Source: Nostoc sp. LEGE 06077
GTDB lineage: Bacteria; Cyanobacteriota; Cyanobacteriia; Cyanobacteriales; Nostocaceae
Direction: 5' to 3'
Assembly: GCF_015207705.1 (NCBI RefSeq)
Contig: NZ_JADEWI010000009.1
Location: 62,001-126,000, forward strand
Length of the DNA: 64,000 nt
Numbering within the stretch: the first letter of the stretch is position 1; each line of letters opens with the position of its first letter. Made by a program: the position numbers and the translations under genes. Below the pieces are notes generated by a model that saw only the letters and a list, made by a program, of their open reading frames with translations, made no database searches and had not been told where the DNA came from. Positions 1 through 8,690 of the stretch are shown one piece after another.

Positions 1-321
1 AAAAATTTAGTAAATTTCTATACCCAATTGTTCAGTGAAAAACCTAGTAATTTGATTCCCAATGTTTATGCAGAGTTTCAACTGACGGGTTTGCGATTAG
101 GAATTTTTCAACCGAAAAAAAGTCACGAGTTGGAATTTGAAAACTCAACTAAAAGTAGAATAAGTTTGTGCTTAGAGGTGAGTAATTTAGAAACTGCGAT
201 CGCTCATCTCACAAATCTAGGGTATCCTCCACCAGGCGAAATCTCCGTTGTTTCCCACGGAAGAGAAATTTATGCTTACGATCCTGAAGGTAATCGTTTG
301 ATTCTGCATGAAGGAAAATAA
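1..321 (+). CDS. VOC (glyoxalase/dioxygenase-like) family protein, 5' truncated by window edge
   Basis: The reading frame is open from base 1, so the start of the gene lies outside the window; a TTG at 28 is unlikely to be the true start. The visible 106 residues include the start NLVNFYTQLF, which looks like the first beta-alpha unit of a vicinal-oxygen-chelate module, followed by LRLGIFQPKK, and later VSNLETAIAHL and EIYAYDPEGNRLILHE. The ending DPEGNRL is a typical last strand of VOC domains. VOC proteins are metal-dependent lyases, dioxygenases or resistance proteins, but no substrate can be inferred here. It is followed after 114 bases by rbgA on the same strand. Confidence 0.75.
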   Translation, partial: KNLVNFYTQLFSEKPSNLIPNVYAEFQLTGLRLGIFQPKKSHELEFENSTKSRISLCLEVSNLETAIAHLTNLGYPPPGEISVVSHGREIYAYDPEGNRLILHEGK

Positions 322-435
322 CTGCTATGGCTGCGCTGAGAGCGGTAGCGGGAGTTGAGCAGCGTGCTGAGATAATCGTCATTTGTTTTTTGTCAAGGGA
401 CAAAATTTTATACTTTACACTTCATACTTTTTTCT

Positions 436-1320
436 ATGGCTATTACAAACAACTACAAATTAAACCTGATCCAATGGTATCCAGGTCATATTGCTAAGGC
501 GGAAAAGAATCTCAAAGAACAGCTAAAAGTGGTAGATGTGGTGTTGGAAGTTCGGGATGCGAGGATTCCTTTGGCTACGAACCACCCGCAAATTGGTGAA
601 TGGGTGGGAAGCAAAACGCGGATTTTGGTATTGAACCGCTTAGATATGATTACACCCCAATTGCAATCGCTATGGACAAATTGGTTTAGAAGTCAAGGAG
701 AAGCGCCTTATTTTACCAATGCCCAACATGGTCAAGGTGTAATTGCTATTTCTAAAGCCGCCCAAGCTGCGGGAGTTGAACTGAATAAAAAAAGATGCGA
801 TCGCGGAATGTTACCGCGTCCTGTACGGGCTGTGGTGATTGGTTTTCCTAACGTTGGCAAATCAGCTTTAATTAACCGACTTTTGGGACGACGCGTCGTA
901 GAAAGTGCTGCACGTCCAGGGGTAACACGTAGCTTACGTTGGGTACGTATATCTGACCAGTTAGAATTACTCGATGCGCCTGGTGTGATTCCTTCTCGCT
1001 TAGAAAACCAAGATGCAGCTTTGAAGTTAGCAATTTGCGATGACATTGGTCAAGCATCTTATGATAATCAACTCGTAGCATCTGCATTAGTAGATTTCCT
1101 GAACGAAATTCATATTACTGCGAATCATTTATTACCAGATTCACCGCTACAGTTACGCTATGCACTAGACTCTACACCCTATACTGGAGAATCTTATTTG
1201 GAACTTTTGGCAGAACACCGTTACAAAGGTGATATCGAACGCGCTGCGAGGCAACTTTTAACAGATTATCGCAAAGGTTTATTAGGGACAATTCCTCTGG
1301 AATTACCACCGAATTTATAA
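436..1320 (+). CDS. rbgA: Ribosome biogenesis GTPase YlqF/RbgA
   Basis: 294 residues, the usual length for the family. It shows the circularly permuted GTPase order: G4 motif LNRLD (near residue 65) comes before the G1 P-loop GFPNVGKSA (about 135-143) and the G3 motif DAPGV (about 180). The N-terminus WYPGHIAKAEKNL is the classical YlqF signature for nucleolar/ribosome-associated GTPases. The family acts in late assembly of the 50S subunit in the cytoplasm. The ATG at 436 is directly upstream of this signature; no strong Shine-Dalgarno is seen. It is probably transcribed alone or with the VOC gene upstream. Confidence 0.93.
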   Translation: MAITNNYKLNLIQWYPGHIAKAEKNLKEQLKVVDVVLEVRDARIPLATNHPQIGEWVGSKTRILVLNRLDMITPQLQSLWTNWFRSQGEAPYFTNAQHGQGVIAISKAAQAAGVELNKKRCDRGMLPRPVRAVVIGFPNVGKSALINRLLGRRVVESAARPGVTRSLRWVRISDQLELLDAPGVIPSRLENQDAALKLAICDDIGQASYDNQLVASALVDFLNEIHITANHLLPDSPLQLRYALDSTPYTGESYLELLAEHRYKGDIERAARQLLTDYRKGLLGTIPLELPPNL

Positions 1321-1700
1321 ACAGGTATTCCCGACATTTTTTGAGCGATAATTTTGGACTTGTGTGTACACCGCAGCCCTGATAGGGAAGGGGTTGGGAG
1401 AAATTTGCACAACAAAACAAATGACTGATGCAAAAATGCGATCGCATTCTCTATACTTTGAGACACTACCCAAGAGGTCATCAAAATACCAGAATTATTG
1501 GCAGGTTGTCATTATAGAGACTAAAGGCGATGTCCCCGACGGGCTTTGCCTACGCGCAATACATGAGTCTTATTTAATTTAGTATAAACAGTTGTCGGAA
1601 TGTCATTAACAGTGTCATAAAGATAAGGTAAAGGATTTATCCTGGGTATCCTTTATGTTAGAGATGCTTCCCTAGCTTCCAGGATAAATAAACCATACTC
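1321..1700. other. Intergenic region with a short dispersed repeat, upstream of the cyclase gene
   Basis: 380 bases without a convincing gene. It holds an interspersed repeat at 1524-1556 and, at about 1631-1655, an imperfect inverted repeat (AAAGGAT ... ATCCTTT) in the leader of the cyclase gene that could be a hairpin or operator. A 72-codon open frame here has no family features and spans the repeat, so it is not called. Confidence 0.6.
1524..1556. repeat. Short dispersed repeat (SDR-like)
   Basis: The segment beginning AGGCGATGTCCCCGACGGG and ending TGCCTACGCG is an imperfect GC-richer palindrome in an AT-rich spacer. It matches the GGCGATGTC...CGACGGGC...CCTACGC pattern familiar from short dispersed repeats of Nostoc-type genomes. 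Related sequence occurs at 12692-12734. Confidence 0.6.
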
Positions 1701-3317
1701 ATGACTGAACTTATACTGCGCCTACAACAGGGAGAAACAGAAACAACAGTAACAGTGAATCAAGATGAATTCACTATTGGTCGTTTACCAGAATGTGACC
1801 TATACTTACCGTTTGGTGGAATCTCCCGAAAACACGCGCTGTTACGAAAAAAAGCGAACGGTGCATGGGCTATTGAAGATTTAGGTAGTAAAAATGGCAC
1901 GCAAGTAAATCAAAGTTTTGTGACTGCTACGAGAGATTTACAGCATGGTGATATTATTTGGCTAGGAAATGTCAGCTTAGTAGTATTGCTAGTAAATCCG
2001 GCAATGCAGTTGATCCCTCAACATGAAGTAGTTTCTGATGGTACGGAACAAAGAACAATATTACGCAACGTCGAACAGTTGCAACAGCAGTGGATAGCAG
2101 CTGACAGTCACGATGATGATATTACTACTAAAAATAAAAGCATTGCTCGCTTGAAAGACTTGGTAGATATCGCCAAAAATCTCTGTGCAGCTGCATCAAT
2201 AGAAGAAATTTTCTCTCAAGTACAACAAGTAGTTTTTCGTTACCTCGAAAGTATTGACCGCTTGGCTTTATTAATTGATGTAAATGGGTGCAGTCATTTA
2301 GAATTAGTTAATGCTGGTACGAGATATGCTGCTGAAAAAAAATATTTAGCAGCTGATGGTAGTTGGATTAGTCGGAGTATCTGTCAAAAAGTATTTGAAG
2401 AAAAAGTTGCCATTCAAACAGCGGATACTCACAAAGATGAAAGATTTGCTGGCGAACACAGTATTTTAGTCAAAGGTATTCGCAGCGCAATGGCTGTACC
2501 TTTGTGGGATGAAAATAAAGTTGTTGGTGTTCTCTATGCTGATGCCCATCTTTCTTCTTATCATTGGGAAAATGAAGGCGAGGAAGAACTCAGCTTTTTT
2601 TCAGCTTTAGCAAATTTGGTGGCTTCTAGTGTGCAGCGTTGGTTATTAGTAGAAAAACTCAAAACCGAAGAAGTAATTCGTCATCGCCTAGAACGTTATC
2701 ATTCTCCCGCAGTTGTGCAGCAGTTAATTTCTGTGGGTGGTTTACCAGATGGACGTTTACCGACGACTGAAAGCGAGATTAGTATTTTGTTTGCAGATTT
2801 AGTAGGTTTTACTGCATTGTCAGAGAGATTAACACCAAAAGCGATCGCCCAGTTATTAAATAATTTATTTGAAGAAATGCTGCAAGAAGTATTTGGTTAC
2901 GGCGGCACTCTAGATAAATATATTGGCGATTGTATTATGGCATTTTTCGGCGCTCCCGAACCGCTTTTAGATCATGCAGACCGAACCACCGCCGCCGCCA
3001 AAGGAATGCTCTCACGTCTGCAAAGATTAAACGCCAAAGGTTTTTGGGAAGAACCTTTACAATTACGCATTGCAATTAATAGTGGTAAGGCTGTTGTTGG
3101 CGATGTTGGTAGTTCCCAACGGGTAGACTACACCGCATTGGGCGCTACGATTAACTTAGCAGCGCGGATGGAGGCGGTTTGTCCCCCTGGTGAATGTGTA
3201 ATTAGTGAAGCCACCTATCAAATGCTAACAGACTCCTCAGATTTTCAAGAAATGGGCGACCATCGCTTTAAAGGTATTGATAGGTTAGTCAAAATTTATC
3301 AAACAAAAATGAGTTAA
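1701..3317 (+). CDS. FHA-GAF-class III adenylate cyclase
   Basis: 538 residues in three modules. An FHA domain (about 20-95: TIGRLPECD, ISRKHALL, LGSKNGTQVN) should bind phosphothreonine peptides. A GAF domain (about 160-320) is a probable ligand or redox sensor. The C-terminal class III cyclase domain (about 355-535) keeps both metal aspartates (FADLVGFT near 365; GDCIMAFFG near 410), the purine-selecting lysine (LDKYIGD), the DYTALG segment and the NLAARME Asn/Arg pair. These residues favour ATP over GTP, so the product is probably cAMP. No membrane segment is seen, so it is cytoplasmic. The FHA module suggests control by Ser/Thr kinases, which are plentiful in this genome (two in this window). 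It stands alone with 380 bases of leader. Confidence 0.9.
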   Translation: MTELILRLQQGETETTVTVNQDEFTIGRLPECDLYLPFGGISRKHALLRKKANGAWAIEDLGSKNGTQVNQSFVTATRDLQHGDIIWLGNVSLVVLLVNPAMQLIPQHEVVSDGTEQRTILRNVEQLQQQWIAADSHDDDITTKNKSIARLKDLVDIAKNLCAAASIEEIFSQVQQVVFRYLESIDRLALLIDVNGCSHLELVNAGTRYAAEKKYLAADGSWISRSICQKVFEEKVAIQTADTHKDERFAGEHSILVKGIRSAMAVPLWDENKVVGVLYADAHLSSYHWENEGEEELSFFSALANLVASSVQRWLLVEKLKTEEVIRHRLERYHSPAVVQQLISVGGLPDGRLPTTESEISILFADLVGFTALSERLTPKAIAQLLNNLFEEMLQEVFGYGGTLDKYIGDCIMAFFGAPEPLLDHADRTTAAAKGMLSRLQRLNAKGFWEEPLQLRIAINSGKAVVGDVGSSQRVDYTALGATINLAARMEAVCPPGECVISEATYQMLTDSSDFQEMGDHRFKGIDRLVKIYQTKMS

Positions 3318-3406
3318 TACTATTACCTTCAAATTTCATTTTTGTATCGTTTTCCTAATATATAGTTAATTACAAATTGGCATAAAATACTTGTGGAGGT
3401 AAGATT

Positions 3407-4021
3407 ATGACTCAAGCTTTGCCTAAATTATTTACCTTCAATGAATTTATTGAATGGTATCCCAACGATGGTAAAATCTACGAATTACACAGGGGAGTAA
3501 TTGTTGAAATGCCACCTCCAAGTGGAGCGCATGAAAAAGTTATTGGGTTTTTGTCGCGCAAATTAACAGTGGAGTTTGATCGTCTGAATTTACCTTACTG
3601 TATTCCTAAAACTACATTTGTCAAAACTCCATCTGCTGAATCTGCATATTTACCTGATGTGTTGCTGCTAAATCTTGATAATCTCGACAATGAACCACTT
3701 TTTCAAAAGTACTCAACAGTTAGCCAAGCTGCATCTGTTCCTTTGGTAGTTGAGGTTGTATCGAGCAATTGGCGTGACGATTATTACAATAAATTGAGAG
3801 ATTATGAGGAGATGGGAATTCCTGAATATTGGATTGCTGATTATGTTGGATTAGGTGGAAGAAAGTTTATCGGAAATCCTAAACAACCTACAATTTTTGT
3901 GTGTGAGTTAATTGATGGTGAATATCAAATGACTCCGTTTCAAAGTAATGCTAATATTGTGTCGCCTACTTTTCCGCAATTAAATTTAACTGCACAACAG
4001 ATTTTTGATGCGGCTAACTAA
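3407..4021 (+). CDS. Uma2 family endonuclease (DUF820)
   Basis: 204 residues, a standard length for Uma2 proteins, which are PD-(D/E)XK-fold predicted nucleases greatly amplified in cyanobacteria. Visible signatures: FNEFIEWYPNDGKIYELHRG at the N-terminus, YLPDVLLLN (catalytic Asp), VPLVVEVVS (catalytic Glu) and YNKLRDYEEMGIPEYWIAD at the end of the core. A good ribosome-binding site GGAGGT lies 8 bases before the ATG. The 3' end overlaps the 3' end of the opposing NACHT gene by 8 bases. The biological role of Uma2 proteins is not settled. Confidence 0.9.
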   Translation: MTQALPKLFTFNEFIEWYPNDGKIYELHRGVIVEMPPPSGAHEKVIGFLSRKLTVEFDRLNLPYCIPKTTFVKTPSAESAYLPDVLLLNLDNLDNEPLFQKYSTVSQAASVPLVVEVVSSNWRDDYYNKLRDYEEMGIPEYWIADYVGLGGRKFIGNPKQPTIFVCELIDGEYQMTPFQSNANIVSPTFPQLNLTAQQIFDAAN

Positions 4022-6230
4022 TATTTTGAGCTAACAACATCCGCGATTCAATTGCTTCCCAGGTTTGGGGAGACACCCGTACTGCTGATTGTTTGCATTG
4101 GATGATGAGGCTATTTGTGTAAAGATAATTATCTAGTGTTTCTAATTCTTTCTCAGTTAAATCGATCATATCTGGGTCAAGATTGAACGCAGTTAGTAAA
4201 GTTTGTTGCAAACTTTGAGCAAATGCAATTTTTATTTGTTCTGGCTCTTTCTCATCAGGAATTTGAGTCTTCAACACTTCTAGTTGAGTAATAAGTAATG
4301 TAAAATTAACTTTGTTAAAGACTTGTAGCTCTTCAAGTTCACCAGTATAGTCAATAACTTCCTCAATAGCGTTAGCATAAGCATTGATGTTGGTGTTGGC
4401 ACAAGCTTCGGCATAAACGCCGATGTAAGCATCGGTGTAATCTTTTACTTCAGAATCAGTGTTGGCGTTGGCATAGATGTAGGCTATTGCGACAGCAAAG
4501 GTGTTGGTATTGAAGTTGGCGATAGCAATGGCGTTGGCGTTAACGTTGGTGTTATTTGTAGCGATAGCAATGGCGATAATTTCGGTGATGACAACGTTAA
4601 ATGCGTTGGCAATTGTGTTGGCGATCACAACTGCTACTGCACGTTTCTCAACTGGTTTATAATCTCCTGGTGAGCCAGATGTAATTTGTTCCGCCCAGTT
4701 TAATAAATCTCGCAACTTGGCTGAGTTAATACAATTCTGTGCTTGCTTTTCCATCAACAACAGCAAATCATCTGCACCACCACGCATTAAACCAGCAACA
4801 AGTAAAAACACTTCTTTCCAGCGTTTATCTGTCAGGTGTGTAGTTACTAATTTTTCAACTAAGCGATGATCATCAATATATTGTGCTGTTAAATATTCTT
4901 GTAGTGTTAAGTGAGAAAAAGAAAAGATATCTTCAGCACGTTCTACTAAAATTCCCTGCTGTACAGCAATAGCATTCAGCACTGCTTCTCCGTCTAAATG
5001 TTGCGGTGCATTTAAATTACTAGCCAGGAAAGTTTTAATTTGCTGAACAATATCACGTTGAGAAAAAAATAGTCTGTCAGATTCAAAACCTACATAAGCT
5101 ATTTCTGATAATAATATTTCTTCTAATTCTGTATGCAGTCCTTGATATATTTCATCTCGCAAAATCCGCTTTTCTGCTGCCCATTCTTCTAATAATATCC
5201 GCAAAGCTTTTTTATAAAGCACACTGCGATGTTCAGGAAAGTTTTGGGAACGGTTATAAACTAAACACAGAAATGTTAATAATAAAGGTGTGTGTGCTAA
5301 CTCTTTAGCCGCAGAGTTTTCTCGTTTTTGTAGTAATTCCCAACACTTATCGCCTGTCTTGGCTTGCTTATCTACTTCAGATTGAAACCAATTAGCAATA
5401 AATTGCTGCATCTGTTCATCATCAAAATCTGCCATAATCACATCGCTAAAGCGACGGAAACAGTTACGATGAGCAGCAGTACGGCAAGAAGCAATAAAAC
5501 GATTGCCATCATACTTATCAACAAAGTTTTGTATTTGGTTAATCGCTTCTGTTAAATTCTTGGTTGGTATTTCATCTAGTCCATCTAATAAAATTAGCAA
5601 TTTACCTGCTTCTAAAGCCTTAGCTGTAAATTTATCAGCTGATGGAAAGCCACAAATACTAAATTCTTCTGTAATGAATTTTTCAATATCTACATTACTA
5701 TATGTAAATCTTTTCAACTCGATAAATACAGGGATGCAGTTGTGTTGAAATCCGCCTCTTTTTCCTTTTAGTGCTTCCAGTCCCATCTTCCGCAAAAACG
5801 TAGATTTTCCAGCACCGGGGCTACCAAGCACCATCAAATATTGCTTTTCATTCGCAACTTTAATACCTGCTTGTTTAGGAACATCTTTAGATTGAAACCT
5901 GCGGCTGTTAGCTTTTCGATAAAATTTTTCTAATTTCTCAATAGATTCAAAACTTTGAATTGTATCATCATTTAAAAACTGTACTGCTGTATAGACAGAT
6001 TCCACGGTTACACGTTCGCGCATTCCCAACACTTTGAGAATACCATGTCGTTCTTGGTAGTTTTTTTCATATTGTCTAGCAGCAGCATCAATTTCTCTCT
6101 TAATTTCTTTTTCGTGGAGGATTTTGCCAGCTTTATTTATAATCTTGCTCCCACCTGTCAAAAGCGACTGAATTAGAGGAGCAGCTACACCACTAACAAC
6201 AGATATTGCCCAAGGTTCCATTCCCGTCAT
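4014..6230 (-). CDS. NACHT-domain NTPase (STAND family) with low-complexity C-terminal segment
   Basis: 738 residues from the ATG at 6230 (a second ATG is at 6221). The frame stays open to 6347, but that stretch is encoded by a palindromic dispersed repeat (MGLLRFARND) and is unlikely to be translated. N-terminal about 115 residues: a short hydrophobic start then a charged helical region. The NACHT domain follows: Walker A GSPGAGKST (about 136), Walker B LILLDGLDEIP (about 215) and ASCRTAAHR (sensor-like). Then a helical region ending LTLQEYLTAQYI, typical of NACHT winged-helix/NCH regions. Residues about 530-627 are a striking alternation of Ala/Asn/Thr with Ile/Val/Phe/Tyr. Many bacterial NACHT proteins are antiphage sensors; that role is inferred here. 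An Uma2 nuclease gene converges on it. Confidence 0.9.
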   Translation of the reverse strand: MTGMEPWAISVVSGVAAPLIQSLLTGGSKIINKAGKILHEKEIKREIDAAARQYEKNYQERHGILKVLGMRERVTVESVYTAVQFLNDDTIQSFESIEKLEKFYRKANSRRFQSKDVPKQAGIKVANEKQYLMVLGSPGAGKSTFLRKMGLEALKGKRGGFQHNCIPVFIELKRFTYSNVDIEKFITEEFSICGFPSADKFTAKALEAGKLLILLDGLDEIPTKNLTEAINQIQNFVDKYDGNRFIASCRTAAHRNCFRRFSDVIMADFDDEQMQQFIANWFQSEVDKQAKTGDKCWELLQKRENSAAKELAHTPLLLTFLCLVYNRSQNFPEHRSVLYKKALRILLEEWAAEKRILRDEIYQGLHTELEEILLSEIAYVGFESDRLFFSQRDIVQQIKTFLASNLNAPQHLDGEAVLNAIAVQQGILVERAEDIFSFSHLTLQEYLTAQYIDDHRLVEKLVTTHLTDKRWKEVFLLVAGLMRGGADDLLLLMEKQAQNCINSAKLRDLLNWAEQITSGSPGDYKPVEKRAVAVVIANTIANAFNVVITEIIAIAIATNNTNVNANAIAIANFNTNTFAVAIAYIYANANTDSEVKDYTDAYIGVYAEACANTNINAYANAIEEVIDYTGELEELQVFNKVNFTLLITQLEVLKTQIPDEKEPEQIKIAFAQSLQQTLLTAFNLDPDMIDLTEKELETLDNYLYTNSLIIQCKQSAVRVSPQTWEAIESRMLLAQNIS

Positions 6231-6318
6231 AGGATTTAAAATTAAAGTGCGTATAATTTGAACAAGCTCAAAAGCTGATCTTATAAGAATGTAAGTAATA
6301 GGACAAAAATATTTACAG

Positions 6319-6384
6319 TCATTACGAGCGAAGCGAAGCAATCCCACCCCTTGCGATTGCTTCGCTTCGCTCCATTCGCAATGA
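6319..6384. repeat. Palindromic dispersed repeat upstream of the NACHT gene
   Basis: Arms GAGCGAAGCGAAGCAATC (6326-6343) and its exact complement (6355-6372) are separated by 11 bases, with outer GTCATTA / CAATGAC pairing. Such CGAAGCGAAGCAATC palindromes are common mobile-like intergenic repeats in Nostocales and other bacteria. Confidence 0.75.
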
Positions 6385-6483
6385 CATTGTGTAATTAATT
6401 CTGACTGACTACTTATAATTTAATATTTTACGCCTCCCATGTGAGAAGATGATCTGGCAATTCTAAATTATTTATGAACAACA

Positions 6484-6516
6484 AGATACCCGACTTCTTG
6501 AAGAATTCGGGTATCT
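6484..6516. repeat. Palindrome AGATACCCGA...TCGGGTATCT
   Basis: Perfect 10-bp arms enclose a 13-base centre that itself pairs (CTTCTT/GAAGAA-like). A T-run follows on the plus strand (6519-6524). It could end transcription, but the nearest plus-strand gene is over 2 kb away; a dispersed palindromic repeat is the simpler reading. It lies just beyond the end of the exported protein gene on the minus strand. Confidence 0.6.
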
Positions 6517-6551
6517 GCATTTTTCGGTTTTCAGCGACTAAATATTAAATC

Positions 6552-7433
6552 TTACTTTAAATACTGGTTATTACAATATTCTAGAGTTTCTTTAACAGCA
6601 ACAACTTCTACTTTAACTGGTTTATCTTGAGTACCGTTGATGAGAAATTCACTAGCACCAACATGAGGCTTTTGCGGATTTCCCCAATCGTAAGTATAAC
6701 CTAAACCCGTCCAAGGATAATATTCTTTGTCTTGATTCTCAAAAGAGTTTTGATAGATATTATGCAGAGTTAAATTACTTTTAGGTACAGGTACAGGTAA
6801 AACGTTGCAACTAGAATCATTTATTTCTGGATCAATACATGGTCTACTTAAGTCTTCTGCTTTTACCCACATTTCAACAAAGTGGGTTTTATTTGCATAT
6901 TTATTTAAAACTAAACCTAAATATTGCTGCAATCTCAATGCCAGCATTACATTTCCTGGTAAGTTAATTCCTGTTCCTTTACAGTTTTGGCAAAATTCCT
7001 GCGCTTGAGGAAATACTGTTAACCATGTTTGACGGCTGATATCTTTTGTGCCAATTGCCCAATCTGTATTAGGATTTGAGGTATACAGCCAACTCACCAT
7101 CAAAAATTCTGTTTTACCGTCGCGTTCTCTGGTTTTAATTTTGGGGTTAGTAGTGGATAATGCCCAAAGGTTATTAACAATTTTATCTTTACTTGGCTTT
7201 TTTGCATCTTGAATAGATGCGTCTAGTTGTTTTTTGAGAAAGTTATAACTTTCGGGTTTATTTTTCTCTAAATATTCATAGACAGAGGGGATAGTTTGGG
7301 ACTGTACCAATAATTGCTTGTGCAGGTTTGGCACTATTTGAACATGAGTTTCTGTAGCAAATAAACTAGAATAACCTACTGATAAACCAACTGTAGTCAG
7401 ACTTAAAAATATATATTTATTAATTTTTTGCAT
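6552..7433 (-). CDS. Exported protein of unknown function
   Basis: 293 residues from the ATG at 7433 (an upstream ATG at 7460 would add MLSISRKFI before the signal peptide). The N-terminus MQKINKYIFLSLTTVGLSVG, then an Ala/Thr cleavage-like region (FATETHV), is a signal peptide, so the protein is probably periplasmic. Other features: a CQNCKGTG motif resembling a single zinc-knuckle or disulfide pair, a C-terminal WTGLGYTYDWGN aromatic segment and HVGASEFLING. No family is recognised. It is flanked by dispersed repeats and is divergent from the PstS-like lipoprotein, with 371 bases between. Confidence 0.7.
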   Translation of the reverse strand: MQKINKYIFLSLTTVGLSVGYSSLFATETHVQIVPNLHKQLLVQSQTIPSVYEYLEKNKPESYNFLKKQLDASIQDAKKPSKDKIVNNLWALSTTNPKIKTRERDGKTEFLMVSWLYTSNPNTDWAIGTKDISRQTWLTVFPQAQEFCQNCKGTGINLPGNVMLALRLQQYLGLVLNKYANKTHFVEMWVKAEDLSRPCIDPEINDSSCNVLPVPVPKSNLTLHNIYQNSFENQDKEYYPWTGLGYTYDWGNPQKPHVGASEFLINGTQDKPVKVEVVAVKETLEYCNNQYLK

Positions 7434-7804
7434 AATAAATTTTCTGCTAATTGATAGCAATAATTGTTGTCAATGTAAAGATTGAGTCTGATTTTATAGT
7501 GTGTTTGCAGAATGCGCCACTAAATTTAAACTTTTTATTTTATTTGTTGGTATAAAAAATATGCCCTTTGCTGGCATTATCTATTAGAGTGAGGTGAAAT
7601 ATGGAATAGCGATCGCCTGCATCAAGACAGTAGCAAGAGATAAGTATAGAGGGTTACAAAAAAGGTATCAATATGTGTAAGTACTTTTGTTAAAATAAAC
7701 AATTATTTACACCATAATTTCATGTTTGTAGACTGTTACTTTGCCTAAATATCTGGGTACTCTAAATTAAGAATTATTCTAAAAAGGGTATCAGCTGACT
7801 CACA
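7434..7804. other. Divergent intergenic region
   Basis: 371 bases between two divergent exported-protein genes. AT-rich, with a single HIP1-type GCGATCGC site (7609-7616). No conserved operator or structured leader was recognised; promoters for both genes must lie here. Confidence 0.5.
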
Positions 7805-8674
7805 ATGAAAATTATTACTGTTCGCATCATCTTAGGATTAGTCGTGCTAGGACTCTGTAGTTGTAACGCTATCAATTCAACTACCACGACAAATACCAGC
7901 CAAACTACCAGTCAAAATGATGTAAAAACCCAGCCCCCCATCAAACTTGCTGTTTCTAGTTCATCCATAACACTTTTAAAAGTACTAACAGAAGCTTTTC
8001 AAACCAATAATAAAACTGCCACATTCGAGTTTGTCTCGCACAGTCAATCAGAAGGGGCGATAGCTGCGTTGAAAAATGGTATTGTCGATATTGCAGGTAG
8101 CAGTCACAAGCTCAAGCCAGAAGAAGATAACGGTAAAATTCAATATCGGGAATTAGCACAAGATTTACTTGTCGTTTTTACTCATGACAGTGTGAAAGGC
8201 GTAACTAATTTAACAACTGCACAGTTAAAGTCAATCTACGCTGGAAAAATTACTAACTGGCAAGAATTAGGCGGGCCAAATGCTAAAATTGTGGTCTTGG
8301 ATAGACCTGAAGATGAATCTGCCAAAAAATTGCTGCGAAAATATTATTTGGGTCAAGATAAAACCACAACCAAAGCTGTTATTTTAAATAAAGAAGGAGA
8401 GCTAATTGATACTTTACAAAGCACTCCTTATTCAATTGGGGCTTTTTCTTTAGCTTATTCTATAATTAATCAACTACCAGTCAATCGCCTCAACCTGAAT
8501 GGTATTACGCCAAACACAGAGAACTTCACTAATGGTAAATACCAAATGGTGCGTCATCTAGGAATTATTTGGCAGAAAGCACCTACAACTAACACTCAAA
8601 AATTAATTGATTTTATCTTTAGTTCAGAAGGTAATAAACTACTACAAGATAAAGGATTTATTCCTAGCAATTAA
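7805..8674 (+). CDS. PstS-like substrate-binding lipoprotein
   Basis: 289 residues. The signal peptide ends in a lipobox LCSC with Cys20 as the predicted lipidated residue, so the protein is a membrane-anchored periplasmic lipoprotein. The mature part follows the PBP-like 2 fold of phosphate-type binding proteins: KLAVSSSSITLLKVL near the start, LKNGIVDIAGSSHKL, LVVFTHDSVKGVTNLT, LKSIYAGKITNWQELGG (a hallmark of PstS-like proteins) and LIDFIFSSEGNKLLQDKGF near the end. No ABC permease or ATPase is adjacent. Instead a histidine kinase starts 16 bases after the stop codon, so a sensing role is more likely than transport; that is inference. Substrate unknown. Confidence 0.88.
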   Translation: MKIITVRIILGLVVLGLCSCNAINSTTTTNTSQTTSQNDVKTQPPIKLAVSSSSITLLKVLTEAFQTNNKTATFEFVSHSQSEGAIAALKNGIVDIAGSSHKLKPEEDNGKIQYRELAQDLLVVFTHDSVKGVTNLTTAQLKSIYAGKITNWQELGGPNAKIVVLDRPEDESAKKLLRKYYLGQDKTTTKAVILNKEGELIDTLQSTPYSIGAFSLAYSIINQLPVNRLNLNGITPNTENFTNGKYQMVRHLGIIWQKAPTTNTQKLIDFIFSSEGNKLLQDKGFIPSN

Positions 8675-8690
8675 ACTTACTATAATCGCC

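Noticed and set aside
1364-1582. 72-codon frame between rbgA and the cyclase gene
   Set aside because: It runs through a short dispersed repeat, has no family-like sequence and no ribosome-binding site.
6484-6516. Terminator of the exported protein gene
   Set aside because: The T-run follows on the plus strand, whereas the gene is on the minus strand; more likely a dispersed palindrome.
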